This document shows positions 42,801-48,949 of a stretch of DNA of 48,949 nucleotides, piece after piece. The number at the start of each line of letters is the position of its first letter. Within the stretch, counting starts at the first letter, position 1. This DNA is from Bacteroidaceae bacterium (GTDB taxonomy: Bacteria > Bacteroidota > Bacteroidia > Bacteroidales > Bacteroidaceae): contig JAKSJA010000013.1 in the NCBI GenBank assembly GCA_024398495.1, positions 1 through 48,949 on the forward strand, given 5' to 3'. The notes beneath the pieces were generated by a model. It did not search any database and was not told the DNA's origin. It worked only from the letters and a program-made list of their open reading frames with translations. The position numbers were made by a program, and so were the translations under genes.

Positions 42801-43980
42801 TCATATTATGGAAGGTCGCTGGATGCGTGATGAGAGTTATATGAAAGGTCTTTTGAATACATGGTATCACGGTAATGACGGTAATCGCCTTAATAAGATG
42901 GAGAAGTTTACATCATGGAATCCTGCCGCTATCTATGAGATGTGGAAAGTGACAGGGGATACAGCATGTGTCGCTACCTTGTTGCCGTCATTGGAACAGG
43001 AATATAAATACTGGCAAGATACCCATGTTCTTACGAATGGTCTTTATTGGCAGGAAGACGTGAGAGACGGTATGGAAGAAAGTATCTCTGGAGGTAGAAA
43101 GAAACAATATGCTCGCCCGACAATAAACAGTTACATGTTTGGAAATGCAAAAGCTTTGGCAAAGATGAATGCTCTCATGGGGGATGACGGGAAGAAGAAT
43201 ATGTACGATAAGGAAGCAAAAGAACAGAAGGCAAAGGTGGAGAACCGTTTGTGGAATGAATCACATCAGTTCTTTGAAACCTTACGTGGTGATACTTCTG
43301 CTAATGTACGAGAGGCAATAGGGTATATACCTTGGTATTTCAATCTGCCGGAAGCAGGTAAGTATGACACAGCATGGCAACAGATTACCGATGAAAAGGG
43401 ATTCTCTGCACCATTCGGTCTTACAACAGCAGAACGCAGGCATCCAGAATTCCGTACACATGGTATCCGAACTTGTGAATGGGATGGAGCTATATGGCCT
43501 TTTGCAACATCACAAACGCTTACTGCATTAGCAAATTATATAAATGACTACCCTTCTCCAATTATAACGGATTCAACATATTTCCATCAGTTGGAACTGT
43601 ATGTTGAGAGCCAGTATAAACGTGGACGTCCTTATGTCGGCGAATATCTGGATGAGGTGACAGGTGCTTGGATTATGGGCGACAGGGAAAGGAGCTCATA
43701 TTACAATCACTCTACTTTTGCAGATTTAATCATAACAGGATTGGTAGGACTCCGCCCTCAATCAGACAACAGTGTGGTGATAAACCCTCTCGTGCCGAAA
43801 GACAAGTGGAATTATTTCTGCCTTGATGCAGTGAAATATAAAGGGCATTTGCTTACAGTTGTGTATGACAAAGACGGACAACATTATCATCATGGAAAAG
43901 GATTGATGATATTTGTTGACGGACATGTTGTTGCTCAACGAAATGATATCGGACAACTGTCGGCAAAATTAGGGCTGTAG
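39853..43980 (+). CDS. Large secreted glycoside hydrolase: GH43-like propeller, second propeller, beta-sandwich, MGH1/GH63-like (alpha/alpha)6 domain
   Basis: 1375 residues with signal peptide MKKIFFVLITLVSLGVQA. Residues about 20-300 form a five-bladed GH43-like domain with its three acidic residues in context: RDPS (Asp66), SAIDATL (Asp184), EGPS (Glu234). About 330-690 is a second, sialidase-type propeller (SIDGGNTW Asp-box). About 698-875 looks like a LamG/CBM-like beta-sandwich. About 894-1320 resembles the MGH1-like/GH63 (alpha/alpha)6 glucosidase domain (FRWWSWRKHI, WQEDVRDGMEES, CEWDGAIWPFAT). It probably attacks an arabinose-, xylose- or glucose-containing glycan. An in-frame ATG at 39826 overlaps the LOG stop; the start at 39853 gives the cleaner signal peptide. 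No SusC/SusD pair lies nearby. Confidence 0.85.
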   Translation: MKKIFFVLITLVSLGVQAKDIYVSTSFHEPANEGLRFIYSEDGIHWDSIQGTFLAPMVGKEKVMRDPSIVKGPDGTFHLVWTCSWRGDRGFGYSSSKDLIHWTQPRHIDAMSDTTTVNVWAPELFYDDVKKQYLIVWASCVPGKFPDYQEPHLNNHRLYYKTTKDFKTFSKEKLFYDPGFSAIDATLVKRGKGDYVMVVKDNSRPKRNIKVAFASSPEGPWSAASPEFTEMFTEGPSTAKVENYYYIYYDTYRKGIYSAHRTKDFIKFENRTDEVRFPKGHKHGTVFMASEEIVEQLKKYNRDVVHYTGTEMARPERHDGGLKPVVGVHNIQIMRGAKPWTYNHQPMMAYWHGKFYVHYLTNPRNEHEAPGKTMLVTSKDGYVWSEPVTLFPEYDVPDGVTKETLPGVVSKNLKAVMHQRVGFYVSKSGKLIATGNYGIVLVPKDDPNDGNGVGRVVREIKADGTFGKIYFIYYNHGFNETNTSYPNYKKCKDKAFVKAVDEMIVDPMQRMQWVEEADRDDAVIPLTAPLKAFCGYTLDDGRKVALWKHAVTSISIDGGNTWRYPCDRAPGFVNSNAKIWGQKLSDGSFATVYNPAEYRWPLAISLSKDGLEYTTLNLVNGEVTPERHYGLYKSFGPQYTRGIQEGNGKPDDGNLWVTYSNNKEDIWVGRIPVPVQTDAVAHAGRSFASYTSLRDMTDWNVYSPLWAPVSLDGEWMVLKDKDPYDYAKLEKVIPATKELEVEFDVKAKQTCSGVLHVEFVDAHGNVAARMVVDSTAAILAKGGARYGTVLRYYEKDRTYHIKVYLSTALHRAFYYVNGRLTCKRQFDTPVEEICRVVFRTGGLFDKPDIETPADQYVDMPLADSEEPLAEFAIANVKTSAVTENEKTAVLVCDDFNRYVDYFNAMEPENIKTDIPNSEAAEWMGKNIPLFDCPQENFKQIYYFRWWSWRKHIVKTPYGYGITEFLVKRSYADKFNLISCALGHHIMEGRWMRDESYMKGLLNTWYHGNDGNRLNKMEKFTSWNPAAIYEMWKVTGDTACVATLLPSLEQEYKYWQDTHVLTNGLYWQEDVRDGMEESISGGRKKQYARPTINSYMFGNAKALAKMNALMGDDGKKNMYDKEAKEQKAKVENRLWNESHQFFETLRGDTSANVREAIGYIPWYFNLPEAGKYDTAWQQITDEKGFSAPFGLTTAERRHPEFRTHGIRTCEWDGAIWPFATSQTLTALANYINDYPSPIITDSTYFHQLELYVESQYKRGRPYVGEYLDEVTGAWIMGDRERSSYYNHSTFADLIITGLVGLRPQSDNSVVINPLVPKDKWNYFCLDAVKYKGHLLTVVYDKDGQHYHHGKGLMIFVDGHVVAQRNDIGQLSAKLGL

Positions 43981-43982
43981 GT

Positions 43983-44606
43983 TTATTTCCCTTCAGCAAA
44001 GTTGGTGTATATCCTTTGCTCCGTCATAGGCAGACCATATTGCTCTTTTGCCAGTTTTATACCTTTTACCAAAAAGGCCATATTTCTTGCCAATACACGC
44101 ATTGTCTGCAATCCTTCGGCGTCTTTCTTTACATCTTCAGGTGTGCCACCATGTACTTGATTCCAGTATTGTGACGTGACAACGGGCATTTGAGTCATGG
44201 TGAAATATTTATTTATGATGTCAAAGGTGGCACTGTTTCCACCACGTCTGGCAGAGACTACCGCTGCACCTACTTTCATGCGTTTATCAAACGATGTGGA
44301 CATGAACAGACGGTCAAGAAATGATTTTAATGTGCCAGCAATGCCTGCGAAATATACCGGCGAGCCGATGACGATGCCGTCGGCAGATTCGAATTTTTTT
44401 GCAACATCGTTGACACTATCGTCAAATATACAATATCCGTTTTTCTTGCATGAATAACAGGCTGTACATCCCCTTAAGTCTTTATGACCGATATGAATCA
44501 TTTCTGTTTCAATACCTTCTGCTTCCAATGTTTTTTGGACTTCCTCTAACGCAGTGAAAGTGCATCCGTTTGCATGAGGACTTCCGTTTATCAGTAATAT
44601 CTTCAT
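43983..44606 (-). CDS. Flavodoxin-family NAD(P)H-dependent FMN reductase / iron-sulfur flavoprotein
   Basis: 207 residues, cytoplasmic. ILLINGSPHANGCT is the FMN phosphate-binding loop; CTACYSCKKNGYC is a cysteine cluster found in iron-sulfur flavoproteins; GSPVYFAGIAGTLKSFLDR and SARRGGNSATF complete the fold. It probably acts as an electron carrier or reductase. The frame is open to 44753, but the ATG at 44606, after TACTTTTG (44641-44634), is the true start. It converges on the glycosidase gene with a 2-base gap. Confidence 0.9.
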   Translation of the reverse strand: MKILLINGSPHANGCTFTALEEVQKTLEAEGIETEMIHIGHKDLRGCTACYSCKKNGYCIFDDSVNDVAKKFESADGIVIGSPVYFAGIAGTLKSFLDRLFMSTSFDKRMKVGAAVVSARRGGNSATFDIINKYFTMTQMPVVTSQYWNQVHGGTPEDVKKDAEGLQTMRVLARNMAFLVKGIKLAKEQYGLPMTEQRIYTNFAEGK

Positions 44607-44633
44607 ATTCCTTATAGTTTGATGATTCAGTCG

Positions 44634-44641
44634 CAAAAGTA
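44634..44641 (-). promoter_or_regulatory. -7 box of the flavoprotein gene
   Basis: TACTTTTG on the minus strand, 27 bases before the ATG. It is divergent from the rpmH promoter. Confidence 0.55.
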
Positions 44642-44669
44642 TTGAAAAAAACTGATTTCTTGAAATAAA

Positions 44670-44701
44670 TTTGCATAATTCAAGTAATAATAGTAATTTT
44701 G
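44670..44701 (+). promoter_or_regulatory. Promoter of the rpmH operon
   Basis: TTTG (44670-44673), 20 bases, TAATTTTG (44694-44701); leader of about 45 bases before rpmH. Confidence 0.75.
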
Positions 44702-44751
44702 CACCCCGATTTTGATAAATAGGAATCAAACAAAAATAAAAATATTGCATC

Positions 44752-44907
44752 ATGAAGAGAACATTTCAGCCCCATAACAGAAGGAGGGCTAATAAACATG
44801 GTTTTCGTGAAAGAATGGCAACGAAAAACGGTCGTAGAGTATTAGCATCACGTCGTGCGAAGGGCCGCAAGAAATTGACAGTTTCTGACGAAAATCACGG
44901 AAAGTAA
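44752..44907 (+). CDS. rpmH: 50S ribosomal protein L34
   Basis: 51 residues, very basic. [19 protein letters not shown] and [20 protein letters not shown] are the L34 signature. It belongs to the large ribosomal subunit. It is followed 14 bases later by the PASTA protein gene; there is no rnpA or dnaA nearby, which is usual for Bacteroidales. Confidence 0.97.
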   Translation: MKRTFQPHNRRRANKHGFRERMATKNGRRVLASRRAKGRKKLTVSDENHGK

Positions 44908-44921
44908 AAAAATCGTTAATC

Positions 44922-45548
44922 ATGCGGTTTAAGGGAGGAGCAATTGTGGTCAACATAATCTTTATGTTGGTCATGTTGCTGTTGCTTTTGGTGGGCTTGA
45001 ACTATGCTATGAATATTTACACAAGGCATGGAGAGACTATAATTGTACCGAGCTTAAACGGCATGAATGTCAATGAAGCACAAGAATTATTGGAAGAACA
45101 GGGGCTGAAGTTGATAGTTTCAGATTCTGTTTACAATAAAAGGCTGTCCGATGGGCAAATTGTCGGACAATCACCAAAGAGTGGTCTGCTTGTGAAAAGC
45201 GGTCATGAAATTTTTATTACCGTCAATTCACAAACAGCTGCATCTGTTCAAATCCCAGATATAATAGATAACAGTTCTTATCGTGATGCTGAGGCCGAGT
45301 TGATGGCATTAGGCTTTAAGATGGGCGAGCCGATTATGATGCATGGGGAAAAAGATTGGGTGTATGGTATTGTGTGCGGAGGACATAATGTTTATACTGG
45401 TGATTTTGTCCCTCTTGACTCAAAATTGCAACTGAAAGTTGGCGACGGTGTCTTGGATGGAAGTGTTGATGTGGTTTCGTTGGAGGAAGATGTTGTTGAA
45501 CAAACCGAAGATGAAGGCGAATTTGATGACTTTGAGGAGGTAAAATGA
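44922..45548 (+). CDS. PASTA domain-containing membrane protein
   Basis: 208 residues. One N-terminal membrane helix (residues 8-30) is followed by two PASTA domains (VPSLNGMNVNEAQELLEEQG, IPDIIDNSSYRDAEAELMAL) and an acidic tail. It lacks the kinase domain of PknB-type proteins. PASTA domains usually bind peptidoglycan fragments, so an envelope-sensing role is plausible. The stop overlaps the rluD start (ATGA). Confidence 0.9.
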   Translation: MRFKGGAIVVNIIFMLVMLLLLLVGLNYAMNIYTRHGETIIVPSLNGMNVNEAQELLEEQGLKLIVSDSVYNKRLSDGQIVGQSPKSGLLVKSGHEIFITVNSQTAASVQIPDIIDNSSYRDAEAELMALGFKMGEPIMMHGEKDWVYGIVCGGHNVYTGDFVPLDSKLQLKVGDGVLDGSVDVVSLEEDVVEQTEDEGEFDDFEEVK

Positions 45549-46684
45549 CAGCCGATAGCGAGACATTAAGCCAAAATGGGCAATTAGACGATTTAGAGTT
45601 GTCTGATTTTTTTGAAGATGACAGTAATGCGGTAGAAAATAATCTTCATGGAGGAAATCAGGGCGAACAACAGCTTTATGAACATTTTCGGTTGGTGGTT
45701 GATAAAGGGCAAGAGCCAATGCGCATTGACCGTTATCTTTTTGACCATATGGTTTATACGTCACGAACCAGAATTCAAAAGGCGGCTGAAGGCGGTTGTA
45801 TATTTGTAAATGACAAACCTGTTAAAAGTAATTATAAGGTACGTCCTCTTGATGTGGTAACGTTATTGCTGGATGAACCTAAACATGACAATACCATTTA
45901 TCCGGAAGATATACCTCTTGATATTGTGTATGAGGATGAAAGTATCATAGTAATTAATAAGCCTGCCGGGCTTGTCGTGCATCCCGGTGTGGGCAATTTT
46001 ACTGGAACAATGATAAATGCTATAGCATGGCATTTGAAAGATAATCCTGATTTTGATCCTAATAATCCGAAGGTCGGTTTGGTGCATCGTATTGACAAGG
46101 ATACAAGCGGGCTTATTGTGGTGTCAAAAACGCCAGAGGCGAAGACAGAACTTGGGAAGCAGTTTTATGATAAGACAACGCGTCGTACATATAATGCATT
46201 GGTTTGGGGGAATTTTACAGAAGATTGTGGCAGGATAGAGGGTAATATTGCACGAGATGTCCACGATAGGATGAGGATGGGTGTCTATGATCCACAGTCG
46301 GGCATAGGAAAAAATGCTGTGACACACTATAAGGTTTTGGAACGTTTTGGATACACTACATTTGTAGAATGTCGTTTGGAGACCGGACGTACTCACCAGA
46401 TTCGTGCACACATGACACATCTCCAACATCCACTATTTGCAGACAAGAGATATGGAGGAGACGAAATATTACGTGGGCAAAGAAGCGGTAGTTATAACGC
46501 TTTTGTGAATAATTGTTTTGCAGTGTGTCCTCGGCAGGCTCTTCATGCCAAGACCTTGGGTTTTCAACACCCGATAACGAAAGAACAAATGGATTTTACT
46601 TCCGAGTTGCCTGCTGATATGCAGGCGCTTCTTGATAAGTGGAGACGATACATAAACGGAACGACAAAAGATTTGGAATTATGA
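45545..46684 (+). CDS. rluD: RluA/RluD-family 23S rRNA pseudouridine synthase
   Basis: 379 residues. After a poorly conserved acidic N-terminus of about 50 residues comes an S4 RNA-binding domain (RIDRYLFDHM...) and the catalytic domain with HRIDKDTSGLIVV (catalytic Asp) and GRTHQIRAHM. It makes pseudouridine in helix 69 of 23S rRNA or a related site. It overlaps the genes on both sides by four bases. Confidence 0.93.
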   Translation: MTADSETLSQNGQLDDLELSDFFEDDSNAVENNLHGGNQGEQQLYEHFRLVVDKGQEPMRIDRYLFDHMVYTSRTRIQKAAEGGCIFVNDKPVKSNYKVRPLDVVTLLLDEPKHDNTIYPEDIPLDIVYEDESIIVINKPAGLVVHPGVGNFTGTMINAIAWHLKDNPDFDPNNPKVGLVHRIDKDTSGLIVVSKTPEAKTELGKQFYDKTTRRTYNALVWGNFTEDCGRIEGNIARDVHDRMRMGVYDPQSGIGKNAVTHYKVLERFGYTTFVECRLETGRTHQIRAHMTHLQHPLFADKRYGGDEILRGQRSGSYNAFVNNCFAVCPRQALHAKTLGFQHPITKEQMDFTSELPADMQALLDKWRRYINGTTKDLEL

Positions 46685-47658
46685 AAAGACAGATAGCAAT
46701 AGTTTGTGGAGGAGATTCTTCGGAACATGATGTGTCAATGCGTAGTGGTTCTGGGCTGTACGGCTTTTTTGATAAAGAACGCTATGATGTGTATGTCGTA
46801 GAGATGCGTGGTTCGGAATGGTGGGTTCATATAAATAATGAAAAAACTCCGTTGAACTTTGCTGATTTTTCGTTTGATTATAATGGCAAAACTATAAAGT
46901 TTGATTATGCATATATCACTGTACATGGTACTCCTGGAGAAAATGGTATTTTGCAGGGGTATCTGGAACTAATGAAGGTCCCTTATTCTACAAGTGGGGT
47001 GCTTGTTGAAGCTCTTACCTTTGATAAGTTTGTGTGCAACCAGTATCTGCGTTCTTTTGGGGTTAGTGTGGCTGATTCGATTCTGGTAAGAAAGGAAGAT
47101 GTGGCAAATCTGAATGCAGAGGATGTGGAAAAACGTCTTGGATTGCCTGTGTTTGTCAAACCGGTTGCTGATGGCAGTAGCTTCGGTGTTACAAAAGTCA
47201 AAACTTTAGAAGAAATGTTACCGGCAATAGGTGTGGCTATGGAACAATGTTCAACCGTCATGATAGAAGGGTTCCTTGAGGGAACGGAGATAACTTGCGG
47301 TTGTTATAAGACAAAGGCAAAAACTGTTGTGTTCCCGATTACGGAAGTTGTAACAAGTAATGAATTCTTTGACTACAATGCGAAGTATAATGGACAAGTG
47401 CAGGAGATAACTCCAGCCCGTATAAGTGCTGATATTGCTGATAGGGTTTCCCGTATTACAAGTATGATATATGACATATTACATTGTAATGGGATTATCC
47501 GTGTTGATTATATAATTTCTCCTGACGGAAAAATAAACATGCTTGAAGTAAATACTACTCCAGGTATGACTGCGACTTCGTTTATCCCACAACAGGTACG
47601 TGCGGCAGGCCTAAATATAAAGGATGTGTTGACAGATATTGTAGAAAACCAGTTCTGA
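46681..47658 (+). CDS. ddl: D-alanine--D-alanine ligase
   Basis: 325 residues, ATP-grasp. It makes the D-Ala-D-Ala dipeptide for peptidoglycan. IAVVCGGDSSEH-type start (here IAIVCGGDSSEHDVSM), HGTPGENGILQGYLE, PVFVKPVADGSSFGV, and LEVNTTPGMT are diagnostic. The ATG at 46681 overlaps the rluD stop; an in-frame ATG at 46639 lies inside rluD and is rejected. The stop overlaps the acyltransferase start (TGATG). Confidence 0.97.
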   Translation: MKRQIAIVCGGDSSEHDVSMRSGSGLYGFFDKERYDVYVVEMRGSEWWVHINNEKTPLNFADFSFDYNGKTIKFDYAYITVHGTPGENGILQGYLELMKVPYSTSGVLVEALTFDKFVCNQYLRSFGVSVADSILVRKEDVANLNAEDVEKRLGLPVFVKPVADGSSFGVTKVKTLEEMLPAIGVAMEQCSTVMIEGFLEGTEITCGCYKTKAKTVVFPITEVVTSNEFFDYNAKYNGQVQEITPARISADIADRVSRITSMIYDILHCNGIIRVDYIISPDGKINMLEVNTTPGMTATSFIPQQVRAAGLNIKDVLTDIVENQF

Positions 47659-48803
47659 TGAATAATTTTGATGATATAAGACCGTATAATCCTGATGAGT
47701 TACAGGATGTATATACTCGTCTGCTGAATGCGGAGGGTTTTAAGGTTGTACTTGCAACTATTTTCCCCAATGTACCTATGGACGATATTGAGAAAAAGAT
47801 GCGTGCATGCAAAACAAATCTGGAATTTCAAAAGGATTTCTGTGCGCCGTTTTTACAAGGTTTGGTTAAGAAGCTGTCAACGGGGATAGAGATGGACTCT
47901 TCTGCGATTGATATTACAAAACGCCATACTTTCGTAAGTAATCATCGTGACATCATACTTGACTCAGCATTTCTTTCGCTTTGTCTTCTTTTGAATGGTT
48001 GTGATACTACTGTTGAAATAGGAATAGGTGATAACCTTCTTATTTATCCGTGGATAAGAGATTTGGTGAGGCTCAATAAGTCATTCATCGTCCAGCGTGG
48101 ACTTTCTCTACGTGAAACTTTACTCAGCAGTAAGCATATGTCAGAATATATGCATTATGCTATAAATGAAAAGCATGAGAATTTGTGGATAGCGCAACGT
48201 GAAGGACGCTCTAAAGATAGTAGTGATATAACGCAGCCATCTATATTGAAGATGATGGCTATGGGAGGTAATGGCTCTATGAAAGAGCGACTGATTGATA
48301 TGCATATTTGTCCGTTGTGTATCTCGTATGAATATGATCCATGTGATTACTTGAAAGCGAAGGAATTTCAATTAAAACGAGATGATCCGAATTATAAGAA
48401 ACAGCCTCAGGATGATCTTATCAATATGCAAACAGGGTTAATGGGGTATAAGGGACATATCCATTTTCAGTGCACTCCTTGTATAGACGAGTATGTTCAA
48501 AGTCTTCCTGATGATATGCAAAAGTCGGATTTCTTTGATAATGTTGCTGCGCATATAAATAAGGAGATACATAGGTCGTATCGTATATATTCTGTCAACC
48601 GCATTGCATATGACCTTCTGGAAGGAAATGTGTCGTATGATGGATATACTGATGCGGATAAGAAGGCTTTTGATACGTATGTTTCAAGACAGGTCTCCAA
48701 GGTGGATCTTATGGACAAAGACGATGCTTTTCTTAGAGATTGTATTCTTAAAATGTATGCCAACCCTCTGAGGAATTTTCAGAAAGCAATCGGAAGGTTT
48801 TGA
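47658..48803 (+). CDS. 1-acylglycerol-3-phosphate acyltransferase-like protein
   Basis: 381 residues, longer than typical PlsC. The acyltransferase motif is seen as SNHRDIILD (H-x4-D), followed by a block IVQRGLSLRETL and REGRSKDSSD (EGR motif, here REGRS). It probably acylates a lysophospholipid or a related acceptor at the inner membrane. The C-terminal 150 residues are helical without a known domain. It is the last gene of the rpmH operon. Confidence 0.85.
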   Translation: MNNFDDIRPYNPDELQDVYTRLLNAEGFKVVLATIFPNVPMDDIEKKMRACKTNLEFQKDFCAPFLQGLVKKLSTGIEMDSSAIDITKRHTFVSNHRDIILDSAFLSLCLLLNGCDTTVEIGIGDNLLIYPWIRDLVRLNKSFIVQRGLSLRETLLSSKHMSEYMHYAINEKHENLWIAQREGRSKDSSDITQPSILKMMAMGGNGSMKERLIDMHICPLCISYEYDPCDYLKAKEFQLKRDDPNYKKQPQDDLINMQTGLMGYKGHIHFQCTPCIDEYVQSLPDDMQKSDFFDNVAAHINKEIHRSYRIYSVNRIAYDLLEGNVSYDGYTDADKKAFDTYVSRQVSKVDLMDKDDAFLRDCILKMYANPLRNFQKAIGRF

Positions 48804-48820
48804 AAAAAAACAGATAAAAT

Positions 48821-48851
48821 TTTGGTGATATAAAAAAAATGCTTACCTTTG
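48821..48851 (+). promoter_or_regulatory. Promoter of the tRNA-Thr gene
   Basis: TTTG (48821-48824), 19 bases, TACCTTTG (48844-48851): a full consensus match, 46 bases before the tRNA. Confidence 0.75.
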
Positions 48852-48897
48852 CATCCGCTTTCGGTGGGCTTGACCTATCGTAAAGTATGGGAACAAT

Positions 48898-48949
48898 GCC
48901 TCTTTAGCTCAGTTGGCCAGAGCACGTGATTTGTAATCTCGGGGTCGTT
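48898..48949 (+). tRNA. tRNA-Thr (TGT), truncated at the window end
   Basis: The 5' half of a tRNA: acceptor strand GCCTCTT, TA, D-stem GCTC...GAGC, and the anticodon loop TTTGTAA with anticodon TGT at 48932-48934, which reads ACA (Thr). The anticodon stem has one T-T mismatch. The variable region is followed by the start of the T-arm, where the window ends. Confidence 0.85.

Overview
The window looks like a chromosomal segment of a Bacteroidales bacterium, most likely Prevotella or a close relative. Four things point there: (1) promoters follow the Bacteroidetes pattern (TTTG about 19-20 bases before TAnnTTTG) in front of many genes; (2) few genes have a purine-rich ribosome binding site; (3) the gene families are typical of the group (DUF5686, DUF3316, LptD_2-type OMP, single-chain glycyl-tRNA synthetase, long GyrA/ParC-type subunit, TIGR04076, AAA-DUF4143 ATPase); (4) the gene order is typical of it (rpmH-PASTA-rluD-ddl; an inositol-lipid operon). 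No insertion sequence, prophage, CRISPR array or rRNA gene was seen.

Layout. 1-1430 carries no credible gene. It is packed with hairpin repeats, a GTTGACC heptamer run and three degenerate arrays with a strict 22-base period. 1459-1911 encodes a small secreted protein. 1912-2513 holds two copies of one promoter, a G11 tract and a possible small RNA. 2514-3722 is an AAA-DUF4143 ATPase bracketed by an 85-base direct repeat that contains the 3' end of the neighbouring FKBP gene. 3783-5908 (minus) is FKBP lipoprotein plus glyS. 6063-12468 (plus) is a topoisomerase subunit A, a DUF3316 protein with a repeat inserted in frame, an S41 peptidase lipoprotein and an Asp-box/YwqK fusion. 12474-15187 (minus) is hpt-adk-obgE-tadA. 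15238-17213 (minus) is a lipoprotein and pepT. 17317-22445 (plus) is a carboxyltransferase, an HD protein and an LptD-like protein. 22452-24281 is rsmA and a YbhN-type membrane protein, divergent. 24283-27518 (minus) is three glycosyltransferases (GT9, GT87-like, GT10-like).

27611-33878 (minus) is pgpA-gtrA-CDP-alcohol phosphatidyltransferase-PAP2-inositol phosphate synthase-DUF5686, which reads as an inositol-phospholipid pathway. 33879-34639 is the divergent control region and holds the largest 22-base array (about 24 units). 34640-35739 is a TIGR04076 gene followed by a decayed repeat-bearing reading frame. 35871-43980 (plus) is a nucleoside-recognition (SpmA/SpmB-like) membrane protein, a flippase, tcdA, a LOG-family protein and a 1375-residue multi-domain glycoside hydrolase, nearly all overlapping. 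43983-44606 (minus) is a flavoprotein. 44752-48803 (plus) is rpmH, a PASTA protein, rluD, ddl and an acyltransferase. A tRNA-Thr begins at 48898 and is cut by the window end.

The most unusual signal is the 22-base-period arrays. Neighbouring units resemble each other, the sequence drifts along the array, and units at the two loci, about 33 kb apart, are related. 22 is not a multiple of 3, so they are not coding repeats. Second is a composite dispersed element (heptamer run plus a hairpin with a shared AGTTTACT core), found in an intergenic region and also in frame inside a gene.
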